64,000 nucleotides of DNA from Streptomyces sp. SN-593 (GCF_016756395.1 NZ_AP018365.1:7808501-7872500), one strand, 5' to 3'; counted from the first letter of the stretch, positions 41,031 to 50,911 are shown. Notes: generated from the letters alone by a model not told the origin. Program-made: numbers and translations.

Positions 41031-44000
41031 ATGTACGAGCTCTCCCGACTGCGCCTCTACTCGATCGGGCCGGCCGGCGCGCGGTACGCCGACACCGTTC
41101 TCGACCTGCGCGGGGTCGGCGAGCCCGTGCCCCAGCCCGCGCCCGCGCAAGGGGACTTCTTCACCGACGAGCCGACCGGACCGCCGCGCCGCCCCGCCCC
41201 CGCCGGCGTCCTCTTCCTGGAGAACGGCGGCGGCAAGTCGGTACTGCTGAAACTGATCTTCTCGGTGATGCTCCCGGGCCACCGCAACACCCTCGGCGGG
41301 GCCAGCTCCGGCGTGCTGCGCAAGTTCCTGCTCGCCGAGGACTGCGGGCACGTCGCCCTGGAGTGGCAGCACACCCTCACCGGCGAGCTGGTCGTGGTCG
41401 GCAAGGTCAGCGAGTGGCGCGGCCGGCAGGTCTCGTCCGACCCGCGGAAGTTCGCCGAGGCGTGGTACTCCTTCCGCCCCGGTCCCGGCCTCGGCCTGGA
41501 CTCGCTGCCGGTCGCCGAGGCCACCGCGGTCCGGCCCCCCGTCGAGGGCACGTCCGGCGCCCGCGGCCGCCGCCGCACCATGAAGGGCTTCCGCGACGCG
41601 CTGACCGAGGCCGGCAAGGCGTACCCGCACCTGGAGGTCGTCTGGGAGGAGATCCACGACCGCTGGAACGAGCACCTCGGCGACCTCGGCCTCGACCCCG
41701 AACTCTTCCGCTACCAGCGGGAGATGAACGCCGACGAGGGCGAGGCGGCCGGACTGTTCGCGGTGAAGAAGGACTCCGACTTCACCGACCTGCTGCTGCG
41801 CGCGGTCACCGACACCCGCGACACCGACGGCCTCGCCGACCTGGTGCACGGCTTCGCCGGCAAGCTCGGCCGCCGCGCGGAACTCACCGCCGAACGCGAC
41901 TTCACCGCCGGCTCGCTCGACCTGCTCGACCGGATCGTCGGGGCTGCCGCCGTGCGTGACCAGGCCCGCGGGGTGCACGCCCAGTCCGAGCGCCGCACCC
42001 GCGTGCTGACCCGCCGGCTGGCCGCCCGCGCCCGCCAGGAGCGCGGCCGGGCCGCCGAACTCGCCCAGGACATGGCCGACGCCGCACACGCGGTCACCGA
42101 CACCGAGCAGGCCAGGGCCGGCAGCGCCCGCATCGCGGCCGAACTCGCCTACCGGCACGCCTCACTCGCGCTGGCCGGCGCGGAGAAGGGCGCCGCGGCG
42201 CTGCGCCGCGAGCTGACCGACGCCCGTACCCTGCACGCCGCGTGGCAGACCGCCGAGACCGTCCTGCGGCACCGCGCCGCGGGCGACCGGCTGGCGCGGG
42301 TCACCGAGGCGATCCGCGCCGCCGAACGCGACGCCGCGCCCGCGCTCGCGGCCCGTACGCAGGCCGCGGCCGAGCTGGTGCGCGCCTTGCAGGGCGCCGC
42401 CGTACGGGCCGAGCGCCAGGCCGACGACGAGGAGGAGCGGTCCGCCGGGCTCCAGACCCTCGCCGAGGGCGCCCACCGTGACGCCACCGCCGCCGCCACC
42501 GAGGCGCAGCGCGCCCGCAGCGAGAGCGGCCACCTCGGGCAGCGCCTCGCCGAGGTCGAGCAGGAGACCGCCGAGGCGGTACGCGCCGGGTGGCTCGACG
42601 ACACCGCGCCCGACGCCGACCCGGCCAGGGCCGCACTCGCGGCCGCGGACGCGGAGCGCACCGCGGAGACCCTGGCGCTCGCCGCCGCCGGCACCGCCAC
42701 CGCGGCGACCGCCCGTGCCCGCGAGGCCGCCGCGGGCGAGGCCCGCGCCGAACTCGCCGCGGCCCGCGCCACGGACGCGCTCACCGCCGCCGCCACCGCC
42801 CATCGCGCGGCGCTGGACGCCACCGCGGCCCTGACCACCGATCCGCGGGCGCTGGCGCTGCTGGGGCTCGGCGAGCGGGGCGCCGCGGGCGCCTTCGCCG
42901 GCCCGGCGTCCCCGTCCCCCTCGTCCCCGGCGTCCTTGTCCTCTTCCTCCTCGGCCGCTTCCTCGGGAACGGGTCCGGCCGCGGACCCGGCGGGCGGGGG
43001 AGCGGGACCCGCGCCTGCCGGCGCGGACGCGGGCGAGGGCCCGGGCGCCCGGCAGGGCGAGGGGCCGTTGAGCGCGCAGGAGCTGGACCGCTTCGCGGAG
43101 CCGCTGCGCGAACTCGTCGAGGACGCGGTGGCCACCGCCGAGCGGCAGATGTTCGAGCTGCGGACGGCAGCCGCCGACGACGCGCGCATCCTCGGCGCGC
43201 TCGGTGACGGCGGCCTGCTGCCGCCGGGCCCCGACGTGCTGGCCACCGTGGAGTTCCTGGCCGAGCACGGCGTCCCCGCGCTGCCGGGCTGGCGCTACCT
43301 CGCCCAGGCCGTCGCGCCGGCCGACCACGCCGCCGTGATGGCCGCGCGTCCGGAGCTGGTCGACGGGGTCGTGGTGACCGACCCCGACTCCTACGCGCGG
43401 GCCCGCGAGGCCCTGGCCCAGGCCGCCCTGCTGCCGAGGTCCACGGTCGCCGTCGGCACCGCGGCGGCGCTGCTGGCCCCGCCGCCCGGCGGCACCGACT
43501 CCGACGTGTTCCTCGTCCCGCCGAACCCGGCGATGCACGACGAGATGGCCGCCGACGGCGAGCGCCGCGAACTGCGCGGGCGCGCCGCCGCCCGCGAGGA
43601 GGAGATCCGCGCGCTCGCCGCCCGGCTGGCGCACGACCGCACCCTGTCCGCGCGCCTGGCGTCCTGGCGCGCGTCCTGCCCGCCCGGGCGCCTGGCGGAA
43701 CTCGCCGCCGAGGTCGCCGCCGCCCAGGACACCGCCGAGGAAGCCCGCGCCGACCTGGCGGCCGCGCGCGAGGAGCGTGCCGAGGCCGACGCCGCCGCCG
43801 CCGAGGCCGGCGCGGACCACGACGCCCGCAGGGCGGCCGCCGAACAGGCCCGCCGCCGCGCCGACAAGCTCGCGGGGCTCGCCCACCGGCTGCGCGAGCG
43901 CGCCAACTGGCAGCGCCGGGCCCGCGAACTGACCGCCGACGCCGCCGAGGCCGAGGCCCGCGCGGAGACCTGCCTGGACCGGGCACGGGCCGCCGACGAG

Positions 44001-45773
44001 GACCGCCGGGCCGCCCAGCGCGCCTCCGACGACGCCCGCCGTACCGCGCGGGTGCTGCGCGCCGAACGCGCGGAGATCGCCGGTGCCCCGGAGGACACCC
44101 CCGAACCGGACCCGCGGGAGCCGTCCGCCTCCTCGCTGCCCGCGCTGCGCGAGGCGTACCGCGCGGCCTCGCAGGTCTACGAGCAGGTCGGGGTCGGGGC
44201 CGACCTGCGCGCCGAACAGGCCCGCGCGGAGAGCACCGAGAACGCGGCACTCGCCGAACTCGAACGCCTCAGCAACAAGGTCCGCGCCCGCGCGGCGCAG
44301 CTCCTCGAAGGCCCCGACGGTTCCGACGGGCCGTCCCGGCAGGCCGCCGCCGGCCGCGCGGAGCAACTGGTGCAGACCCTGGAGTCACGCCAGTCCGCCG
44401 CCAGCGAGCAGCTCGGCCGGCTGCGCGCCGAGGCCGAACGCCTCGCCCCCGACGACGGCGACGCGCACGCGGCGCTGACCGACGCCCTCACCCCGCGCGA
44501 CGCCGACCACGCCCAGCAACTGCTGCGCGCCGCGAACGCCGAACTCGCCACCCACCAGGAGGAGCTGGAACAGGCGAGGACCGCGCACGCCGACATCGTC
44601 CGCTCGCACCGCGCGGCCGAGGACGCGGGGAGCGGCTTCGACGAGACCGCCGCCCTGTTGCGCGACCTGTTGCGCGACGGCCCCCAGACGGCGGCCGAGG
44701 ACGACGAGCCGGAGCCGTATCCCGGCGACCTGGCCGAGGCCCGGCAGGCCGCGGCCGAGGCCCGCCGCGGCCTGCGCGGCTGCGCCGCCGACCTGTCGAC
44801 CGCCGACGCGCACCTGCGCGACGCCTCCGACGTGCTGATCCGGCACGCCAACGCCGTGCGCTACGAACAGGTCCGCACCCCGGCCCGCCAGCAGATCAGG
44901 GAGCTGCCGGCCTCCTCGCTGCCGGAGCACGCCGCGGCGTGGGCCGCGGCGTTCGCCCCCCGGCTGCGCGTCCTGACCGACGAGCTGGACCAGTTGGAGC
45001 GCAACCGGGACAGCATCGTGGACCGGCTGCGCGGCCTGGTCGAGTCCTCGCTCGCCACGCTCCGCTCCGCGCAGCGCCTCTCCCGGCTGCCGGAGGGGCT
45101 CGGCGAGTGGTCCGGCCAGGAGTTCCTGCGCATCCGCTTCGACGACCCGGACCACGCCCTGCTCACCGACCGGCTCGGCGAGGTCATCGACGAGGCGACC
45201 CGCGCCGCCGTCCGGAAGAACTCAGACCTGCGGCGCGACGGCATGACCCTGCTGCTGCGCGGCGTCGGGGCGGCCCTCGAACCCCGCGGCGTCGCCGTGG
45301 AGATCCTCAAGCCCGACGCGGTGCTGCGCGCCGAGCGGGTGCCGGTCGGGCAGATGGGCGACGTGTTCTCCGGCGGGCAACTCCTCACCGCCGCCATCGC
45401 GTTGTACTGCACGATGGCCGCGCTGCGCAGCAACGACCGGGGGAGGGACCGCCAGCGGCACGCCGGCACCCTGTTCCTGGACAACCCCATCGGCCGGGCC
45501 AACGCCACCTACCTGCTGGAGCTCCAGCGCGCGGTGGCCGACGCGCTCGGCGTGCAACTGCTCTACACCACCGGCCTGTTCGACACGACCGCGCTCGCGG
45601 AGTTCCCGCTCGTGGTGCGGCTGCGCAACGACGCGGACCTGCGGGCGGGCCTGAAGTACATCAGCGTGGAGGAGCACCTGCGGCCCGGGCTGCCGGTGCC
45701 CGATCCACGCGGCGAGCAGGTGCACGGGGAGATCACCGCGACCCGGATGTTCCGCCGCCCGGCGGAGATCTGA
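41031..45773 (+). CDS. SMC-like (MukB/MksB/JetC-type) ATPase
   Basis: A 1580-aa SMC-type ATPase. The head starts with a Walker A at residues 62-70 (FLENGGGKS). A long Ala/Glu/Arg-rich coiled coil runs from about 300 to 620, then a Ser/Pro/Gly low-complexity stretch (about 622-685), then a globular hinge-like domain (about 710-835; ILGALGDGGLLPPGPDVLAT, VVVTDPDSYARAREAL). A second coiled coil spans about 845-1390. The C-terminal head has the ABC signature FSGGQLLTAAIAL (1446-1458) and a Walker B ending LFLD at Asp1484, followed by Asn-Pro rather than the usual Glu. Together with the two preceding genes it should form a MukBEF/Wadjet-like condensin. Confidence 0.9.
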   Translation: MYELSRLRLYSIGPAGARYADTVLDLRGVGEPVPQPAPAQGDFFTDEPTGPPRRPAPAGVLFLENGGGKSVLLKLIFSVMLPGHRNTLGGASSGVLRKFLLAEDCGHVALEWQHTLTGELVVVGKVSEWRGRQVSSDPRKFAEAWYSFRPGPGLGLDSLPVAEATAVRPPVEGTSGARGRRRTMKGFRDALTEAGKAYPHLEVVWEEIHDRWNEHLGDLGLDPELFRYQREMNADEGEAAGLFAVKKDSDFTDLLLRAVTDTRDTDGLADLVHGFAGKLGRRAELTAERDFTAGSLDLLDRIVGAAAVRDQARGVHAQSERRTRVLTRRLAARARQERGRAAELAQDMADAAHAVTDTEQARAGSARIAAELAYRHASLALAGAEKGAAALRRELTDARTLHAAWQTAETVLRHRAAGDRLARVTEAIRAAERDAAPALAARTQAAAELVRALQGAAVRAERQADDEEERSAGLQTLAEGAHRDATAAATEAQRARSESGHLGQRLAEVEQETAEAVRAGWLDDTAPDADPARAALAAADAERTAETLALAAAGTATAATARAREAAAGEARAELAAARATDALTAAATAHRAALDATAALTTDPRALALLGLGERGAAGAFAGPASPSPSSPASLSSSSSAASSGTGPAADPAGGGAGPAPAGADAGEGPGARQGEGPLSAQELDRFAEPLRELVEDAVATAERQMFELRTAAADDARILGALGDGGLLPPGPDVLATVEFLAEHGVPALPGWRYLAQAVAPADHAAVMAARPELVDGVVVTDPDSYARAREALAQAALLPRSTVAVGTAAALLAPPPGGTDSDVFLVPPNPAMHDEMAADGERRELRGRAAAREEEIRALAARLAHDRTLSARLASWRASCPPGRLAELAAEVAAAQDTAEEARADLAAAREERAEADAAAAEAGADHDARRAAAEQARRRADKLAGLAHRLRERANWQRRARELTADAAEAEARAETCLDRARAADEDRRAAQRASDDARRTARVLRAERAEIAGAPEDTPEPDPREPSASSLPALREAYRAASQVYEQVGVGADLRAEQARAESTENAALAELERLSNKVRARAAQLLEGPDGSDGPSRQAAAGRAEQLVQTLESRQSAASEQLGRLRAEAERLAPDDGDAHAALTDALTPRDADHAQQLLRAANAELATHQEELEQARTAHADIVRSHRAAEDAGSGFDETAALLRDLLRDGPQTAAEDDEPEPYPGDLAEARQAAAEARRGLRGCAADLSTADAHLRDASDVLIRHANAVRYEQVRTPARQQIRELPASSLPEHAAAWAAAFAPRLRVLTDELDQLERNRDSIVDRLRGLVESSLATLRSAQRLSRLPEGLGEWSGQEFLRIRFDDPDHALLTDRLGEVIDEATRAAVRKNSDLRRDGMTLLLRGVGAALEPRGVAVEILKPDAVLRAERVPVGQMGDVFSGGQLLTAAIALYCTMAALRSNDRGRDRQRHAGTLFLDNPIGRANATYLLELQRAVADALGVQLLYTTGLFDTTALAEFPLVVRLRNDADLRAGLKYISVEEHLRPGLPVPDPRGEQVHGEITATRMFRRPAEI

Positions 45774-45804
45774 CGGCGGATACCTGACGGCGGAGATCTG
45801 ACGG
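45763..45804. repeat. Short direct repeat around the SMC gene stop codon
   Basis: CGGAGATCTGACGGCG occurs at about 45763-45778 and again at 45789-45804, with another related copy (CGGATACCTGACGGCG) between. The first copy contains the stop codon of the SMC-like gene. It looks like recent tandem duplication. Confidence 0.8.
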
Positions 45805-45808
45805 CGCT

Positions 45809-45846
45809 GGCAGGACGGCGTCCCTGCCGGGGGGTGCCGTCCTGCC
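45809..45846. terminator. Bidirectional terminator after the SMC operon
   Basis: GGCAGGACGGC and GCCGTCCTGCC pair perfectly over 11 bp with a 16-nt loop. It lies between the convergent SMC-like gene and the small membrane protein gene. Confidence 0.8.
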
Positions 45847-45854
45847 CGGGGCAC

Positions 45855-46280
45855 TCACACCCCGCGGGGGTGCGCCGGGCCGCCGCGGTGGACCGGCCCA
45901 CCGCGTATGTGCGGCGGGGGACCGGGACGGCGGCGGGCGGCGGCCCGCGCCGCACGGCGCTCGCGGCGGCGCTCCCGGCGCAGGGCGCGCGCCGCGCTGC
46001 TCGGGCTGGACACCACGCCGTTGCGCTGGTTCCACACCTGGCGGGTGACCCACACGTCGAGCACCGCCCAGCTCGCGACGACGCTGGTGAGGACGGTGGC
46101 CAGCGTCATCGGCGCGCTCAGCCAGGAGTCGCCGGCGGCCAGCAGCACACTGGTCAACGCCTCGGTGAGCGCGACCGCGGAGATCAGCACCGCACGCACC
46201 GCCGCGGCCCGTACCGGGTCGGGCATCCGCGGGGTCGGTACGGACTGGTCCTCCCACATTGATCGGCTTTCGAACTCCAT
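45855..46280 (-). CDS. Small membrane protein divergent from the conservon
   Basis: A 141-aa protein with two membrane helices (about residues 25-47 and 53-75) and a C-terminal tail with many Arg. The segment WVTRQVWNQRNGVVSSPSS is, from memory, conserved in streptomycetes. Start ATG 46280 (MEFESRS) is supported by AGGGAC; ATG 46259 is an alternative. Function unknown; it may relate to the sensor kinase-like CvnA with which it shares the upstream region. Confidence 0.65.
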   Translation of the reverse strand: MEFESRSMWEDQSVPTPRMPDPVRAAAVRAVLISAVALTEALTSVLLAAGDSWLSAPMTLATVLTSVVASWAVLDVWVTRQVWNQRNGVVSSPSSAARALRRERRRERRAARAAARRRPGPPPHIRGGPVHRGGPAHPRGV

Positions 46281-46469
46281 AGAGGGTCCCTGCCCCGAAA
46301 CGTCCATGCGCATTCCGCCCGATCCTTCACCCGAACGGGTGGCACTTTCCGGCCAGACCCGGTCAACCCTCCGGACGCACTTTCGAGTTGTCACTGATCC
46401 AGTAGTAGGCTCACGCCGTTTGTACGGTACGGACCGATCCCCGTTTCGGGGTGAGACGTTGGGGAGGCC

Positions 46470-49259
46470 ATGCGCTTTCGCGGTACGACGATCCGCCGGA
46501 AGATCGTGGCGCTGCTGCTGATCCCGCTGGTGTCCCTCACCGCCATCTGGGTCTTTGCCGCGACGATCACGAGCAGGGCGGTGTTCGGACGGCCCGATCC
46601 CCAGCGAATAGCGAACAACGTGCTCTATCCGCTGCAGAACGCGCTGGGCAGCGTCCAGCAGGAGCGGAAGGCCGCCCTGCTGTACATCGCCGACACCCGC
46701 GACTCCGAGGCGCGGACCGCCTTCGAGAAGCAGGGCCAGGTGACGGATTCGGCCATTGCTCAGTTGCGCAGCCACCTCACCGACGGCCACATGGACGGCG
46801 ACCTCAACTCCCAGGCGCGCGGCCACCTCGACGACTTCTTCAAGGTCGTCGGCGGGCTGGCCGGACTTCGCCGCCAGGTCGACGACCAGCACATCTCCCG
46901 CGAGGACACGTACGCGGGCTACAACACGTTCGAGGCGCCCGCCTTCGCGTTCTGCGACAGCCTCTACCTGATCGACAACACCAGCTTCGAGCCGCAGCGC
47001 AACGCCGGTATCGGAGTGATCCGCGCCGAGGAGCAGACCAGCCGCGAGGACGCCCTGATGGGCGCGGCGATCAGTACCGGCCACATGAGCCGCGCCGAAC
47101 TGAACGCCTTCACCTCGGCGGTCGCCCTGGAGCGCGGCTACTACGACGACAACGTCCCCGAACTGTCGAAGGCGGACCGCGACCGGTTCGACGCGTTCTT
47201 CAAGAGCGGTCCCGGGAAGCAACTGCGTGCCGCGCAGGACGCCGTGTCGGCCGCCACCACCGACGACGCGCCGATCATCGCCGCGCACCAGTCCTGGCCG
47301 ACGGTGGCCGGCACCGCCATCACCGACGTCAACAAGCTGGACCAGCAGGTCGTCCAGGACTTCACCGACAGCGCCGCGCCGGTGCCCACCCACCTCGTGG
47401 TGGAGGCCGCGCTCGCCGGCGGCCTCGGCCTGATCGCGGTGATCGCCTCGCTGTTCGTGTCGGTCCGGATCGGCCGCGGCCTGATCCGCGACCTGGGCGC
47501 GCTGCGCCGCGAGGCGCAGGAGCTGTCCGGCACCCGGCTGCCGCGCGTCATGCGCCGGCTCGCCTCCGGTGAGCAGGTCGACATCGAGACCGAGGTGCCG
47601 CGGCTGGAGTACGCCGACGACGAGATCGGCCAGGTCGGCCAGGCGCTCAACGTGCTCCAGCGCGCGGCCGTCGAGGCGGCGGTGCGCCAGGCCGACATGC
47701 GCAAGGGCGTCTCCGACGTGTTCGTCAACCTCGCCCGCCGCAGCCAGGTGCTGCTGCACCGCCAGTTGACGATGCTGGACGCGATGGAACGCCGTACCGA
47801 ACAGCCCGAGGAACTCGCGGACCTGTTCAAGCTGGACCACATGACCACCCGCATGCGGCGGCACGCCGAGGGCCTGGTCATCCTCTCCGGCGCGGCGACC
47901 TCACGCCAGTGGCGCAAGCCGGTGCAGCTCATGGACGTCGTGCGCGCCGCCGTCGCCGAGGTCGAGGACTACGAGCGGATCGAGGTCCGCCGGCTGCCGA
48001 GGCTGGCCGTGGCCGGCGCCGCGGTGGCCGACCTCACCCACCTGCTCGCCGAACTCATCGAGAACGCCGCGGTGTTCTCGCCCCCGCACACCCAGGTACG
48101 GGTGCACGGCGAGCCGGTCGCCAACGGTTTCGTGCTGGAGGTCGACGACCGGGGCCTGGGCCTGACCCCGGACGCGCTGCTGGAGGCGAACCTCCGGCTC
48201 GCCGAGACCCCCGAGTTCGAGCTGTCCGACACCGACCGGCTCGGCCTGTTCGTGGTCAGCCGGCTCGCCCAGCGCCACAGCGTCCGCGTCTCGCTGCGCC
48301 AGTCCCCGTACGGCGGCACGACCGCGGTGGTGCTGGTGCCGGCCGCGCTGCTCACCGAGACCGGCGAGCCGGACACCGGCTCGACCCGCCTGGACCTCGC
48401 GCCCGACCAGGCCCCCGACGCCGTCCCGACGCCCGCCGGCGACCGGCCGTTCGGCGGCGACACCGAGCACACCTTCCGGCAGTGGGGACTGGACGGCGCC
48501 GGCGGCGAACCGCAGAAGGAGCACGCCGCGCACGCGGAGGGGACGGCCGCACCGCAGCCCGCCGAGGAGACCGGGGGCACCTCCTTCGGCCTGCCGCGGC
48601 GCCGGCGGCGCAGCGCGCCGGTGCTCGTCACCGACCACGGCCACCCGGTCGGGGACCCGCCGCAGCCGGCCGGCCACGGCGCGTCCGAACCCCCCGCCGG
48701 GCCGGACGCGCAGGAGCCGGGGCCGCCCCGTCCGGCGGGCCGGGCGGAGCAGCCGGAGGACGGCCGGGGCCGAGGACACGGCGAGGGGCACGGGCACGGC
48801 CGGGAGCAGGACGCGCCGCCGTCCCGGAGCACGACGTCCGCGCCCGCCGCGCAGCCCCTGCCCCCGGTGCGGCCGGTTCCGCCGGCGGGCGAGGCCCAGC
48901 CGCCCTCCCCCCGCGGCTCCGGGCGCCACGCCGCCCCGCCCCCGGCCGCCGCGCACACGGCCGCGCCGGCTCCCGCGCCCCCGGCGCCCGCGCCGGACGC
49001 CGCCGGCGGGACAGTGCTCCCGCGCCGGGTCCGGCAGGCCAACCTGGCGCCGCAACTGCGGGTCGACACGACCCGGTCCGACCGGCAGGCGCGGGAGACC
49101 GCGGCGCGCGAGCGCTCCGCCGAGGAGGTGCGCGACCGGATGGCATCGCTCCAGCGCGGCTGGCAGCGCGGCCGCTCCGCCGACCTCGACCCGGCGCCGG
49201 CCGACGACGACACATCGACACCTGACACGCGAACAACACCTGAGGAGTACGGCCGATGA
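46470..49259 (+). CDS. cvnA: Conservon sensor kinase-like protein CvnA (NIT domain)
   Basis: A 929-aa membrane protein. TM1 is at about residues 11-31; an extracellular NIT (nitrate/nitrite sensing-like) domain spans about 50-300; TM2 is at about 311-333, then HAMP. VLLHRQLTMLDAMERR is the dimerisation region, with an HATPase-type domain at about 500-640 (LIENAAVFSPPHTQVRVHG; VDDRGLGLT). The C-terminal 290 residues are disordered, Pro/Ala/Gly-rich. In S. coelicolor CvnA to CvnD form a membrane complex controlling development and antibiotic production. Start ATG 46470. It overlaps cvnB by ATGA. Confidence 0.92.
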   Translation: MRFRGTTIRRKIVALLLIPLVSLTAIWVFAATITSRAVFGRPDPQRIANNVLYPLQNALGSVQQERKAALLYIADTRDSEARTAFEKQGQVTDSAIAQLRSHLTDGHMDGDLNSQARGHLDDFFKVVGGLAGLRRQVDDQHISREDTYAGYNTFEAPAFAFCDSLYLIDNTSFEPQRNAGIGVIRAEEQTSREDALMGAAISTGHMSRAELNAFTSAVALERGYYDDNVPELSKADRDRFDAFFKSGPGKQLRAAQDAVSAATTDDAPIIAAHQSWPTVAGTAITDVNKLDQQVVQDFTDSAAPVPTHLVVEAALAGGLGLIAVIASLFVSVRIGRGLIRDLGALRREAQELSGTRLPRVMRRLASGEQVDIETEVPRLEYADDEIGQVGQALNVLQRAAVEAAVRQADMRKGVSDVFVNLARRSQVLLHRQLTMLDAMERRTEQPEELADLFKLDHMTTRMRRHAEGLVILSGAATSRQWRKPVQLMDVVRAAVAEVEDYERIEVRRLPRLAVAGAAVADLTHLLAELIENAAVFSPPHTQVRVHGEPVANGFVLEVDDRGLGLTPDALLEANLRLAETPEFELSDTDRLGLFVVSRLAQRHSVRVSLRQSPYGGTTAVVLVPAALLTETGEPDTGSTRLDLAPDQAPDAVPTPAGDRPFGGDTEHTFRQWGLDGAGGEPQKEHAAHAEGTAAPQPAEETGGTSFGLPRRRRRSAPVLVTDHGHPVGDPPQPAGHGASEPPAGPDAQEPGPPRPAGRAEQPEDGRGRGHGEGHGHGREQDAPPSRSTTSAPAAQPLPPVRPVPPAGEAQPPSPRGSGRHAAPPPAAAHTAAPAPAPPAPAPDAAGGTVLPRRVRQANLAPQLRVDTTRSDRQARETAARERSAEEVRDRMASLQRGWQRGRSADLDPAPADDDTSTPDTRTTPEEYGR

Positions 49260-49678
49260 CGGCACCATCCAGCGCGACACGTGAGCTGAGCTGGCTCCTT
49301 GACGATCTGGTCGCCCGCGTGGCCAGCATCCGCAAGGCGCTGGTGCTCTCCGGGGACGGTCTGTCCATCGGCGCGTCCGACGGGCTCACCCGCGAGGACT
49401 CCGAGCACCTCGCCGCCGTCGCCTCCGGTTTCCACAGCCTGGCCAAGGGCGTGGGCCGGCACTTCGAGGCCGGCCGGGTCCGGCAGACCATCGTGGAACT
49501 CGACGACGCGTTCCTCTTCGTCACCGCCGCGGGCGACGGTAGCTGCCTGGCGGTGCTGAGCGACGCGGACTCCGACGTCGGCCAGGTCGCCTACGAGATG
49601 GCCCTGCTGGTCAAGCGGGTGGGGGTACACCTGGGCAGCGCCCCGCGGCACGACGGCGGCACTGCGCTCAGCGGCTGA
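49256..49678 (+). CDS. cvnB: Conservon roadblock/LC7 protein CvnB
   Basis: A 140-aa roadblock/LC7-domain protein: LSWLLDDLVARVASIRKALV, LSGDGLSIGASDGL, then TIVELDDAFLFVTAAGDGSC. Such proteins regulate the small GTPase of the same operon (CvnD), likely as a scaffold or GAP-like partner. The ATG overlaps the cvnA stop. Length typical. Confidence 0.95.
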   Translation: MTAPSSATRELSWLLDDLVARVASIRKALVLSGDGLSIGASDGLTREDSEHLAAVASGFHSLAKGVGRHFEAGRVRQTIVELDDAFLFVTAAGDGSCLAVLSDADSDVGQVAYEMALLVKRVGVHLGSAPRHDGGTALSG

Positions 49679-49711
49679 CCGCGAGGGGCTGAATCTACGG
49701 GGTGACAGGCC

Positions 49712-50134
49712 ATGACTTCTGAGTCGTCCGCAACTTCTGAACCGTCGTCGTCGGAGCAGTGGTACGACGCCGCCGCCGGACCTGTGGTGCGGCCCTACGC
49801 GATGACACGGGGCCGTACCAGCCATGCCGCGGAGGCCAGGATCGACCTGATCGCCCTGGTGATCACCGAGCGCGCGCCGGGGGACGGCGCGGCGCCGGTG
49901 GACGACCCCACCCTGTCGCCCGAGCACCTCGACATCATCGAGCGCTGCCAGTACCAGGCCATCTCGGTGGCCGAGCTGGCGGCAGACCTCGACCTGCCGG
50001 TGGGCGTGGTCCGGGTCCTGGTCGGCGACCTGGTGGAAGCCGCGCACGTGCACATTCACAAGCCGGTGCCACCGGCCGAACTGCCCGACGTGAGCATCCT
50101 GCGCGACGTGATCAATGGCCTGCGCGCCCTGTAG
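49712..50134 (+). CDS. cvnC: Conservon DUF742 protein CvnC
   Basis: A 140-aa DUF742 protein with an HTH-like domain: RPYAMTRGRTSHAAEARIDL near residue 27, LSPEHLDIIERCQYQAISVA near 68 and LDLPVGVVRVLVGDLVEA near 92. It lies 33 bp after cvnB and is the third conservon gene. Its biochemical role is not well known. Confidence 0.95.
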   Translation: MTSESSATSEPSSSEQWYDAAAGPVVRPYAMTRGRTSHAAEARIDLIALVITERAPGDGAAPVDDPTLSPEHLDIIERCQYQAISVAELAADLDLPVGVVRVLVGDLVEAAHVHIHKPVPPAELPDVSILRDVINGLRAL

Positions 50135-50308
50135 GGCCGGACCGGGCCGGCGCCCGAGCGGCCTGCGGCGCCGCCGCCGACACGGCTTGTCGACAGGCCG
50201 TGACGGCGCCGGCCGCGGCGCCAAGTAACGTGTGTGAAACCTGAGTTGTGAGTACGCCAGATGCGGGCACCCCGTCGCCCGCCCCGGTTGGGGAGTAGAG
50301 AAGAGACC

Positions 50309-50911
50309 ATGGCCGTCCTGCGCACCGAACGCCGTCCCGAGCAGCCGGCCAAAGAGCCGGTGGCGCTCAAGCTGCTGGTGGCCGGCGGGTTCGGCGTGGG
50401 CAAGACCACGCTGGTCGGCGCGGTCAGCGAGATCCGTCCGCTGCGCACCGAGGAGTCGCTGAGCGAGGCGGGCCGCCCGGTCGACAGCACCGCCGGGGTC
50501 GAGGGCAAGCGGACCACCACGGTCGCTATGGACTTCGGCCGGATCACGCTGCGCGAGAACCTGGTGCTCTACCTGTTCGGCACGCCCGGGCAGGACCGCT
50601 TCTGGTTCCTGTGGGACGAGCTGGCGCAGGGCGCGCTGGGCGCGGTGGTGCTCGCCGACACCCGCCGGCTCGCCGACTGCTTCGCCGCCGTCGACTACTT
50701 CGAGCAGCGCGGCATCCCCTTCGCGGTCGCCGTCAACTGCTTCGACGGCGCCGAACTGCACGACCCGCAGAGCGTCCGCGAGGCGCTGGACATCGAGCAG
50801 GGCGTGCCGGTGGTGCTGTGCGACGCGCGCGAGCGCGACTCGGCGAAGAAGGTGCTCATCAGCGTGGTCGAGCACGCGGCGAACATGGCGGCGCGCCAGA
50901 GCGCCGTGTAG
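50309..50911 (+). CDS. cvnD: Conservon small GTPase CvnD
   Basis: A 200-aa Ras-like GTPase of the MglA/CvnD type. The P-loop is AGGFGVGKTTLVGAVSE near residue 26; LFGTPGQDRFWFLWDELAQG holds the G3 region; VAVNCFDGAE is the G4-like region, with NCFD in place of NKxD. In S. coelicolor these proteins interact with CvnB and CvnA. No cytochrome P450 gene (cvnE) follows, unlike in some conservons. Confidence 0.95.
   Translation: MAVLRTERRPEQPAKEPVALKLLVAGGFGVGKTTLVGAVSEIRPLRTEESLSEAGRPVDSTAGVEGKRTTTVAMDFGRITLRENLVLYLFGTPGQDRFWFLWDELAQGALGAVVLADTRRLADCFAAVDYFEQRGIPFAVAVNCFDGAELHDPQSVREALDIEQGVPVVLCDARERDSAKKVLISVVEHAANMAARQSAV

Noticed and set aside
45774..46470. A JetD/MksG-like TOPRIM nuclease gene after the SMC operon
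   Set aside because: Only a small two-helix membrane protein is encoded there on the other strand; no TOPRIM motif is seen.
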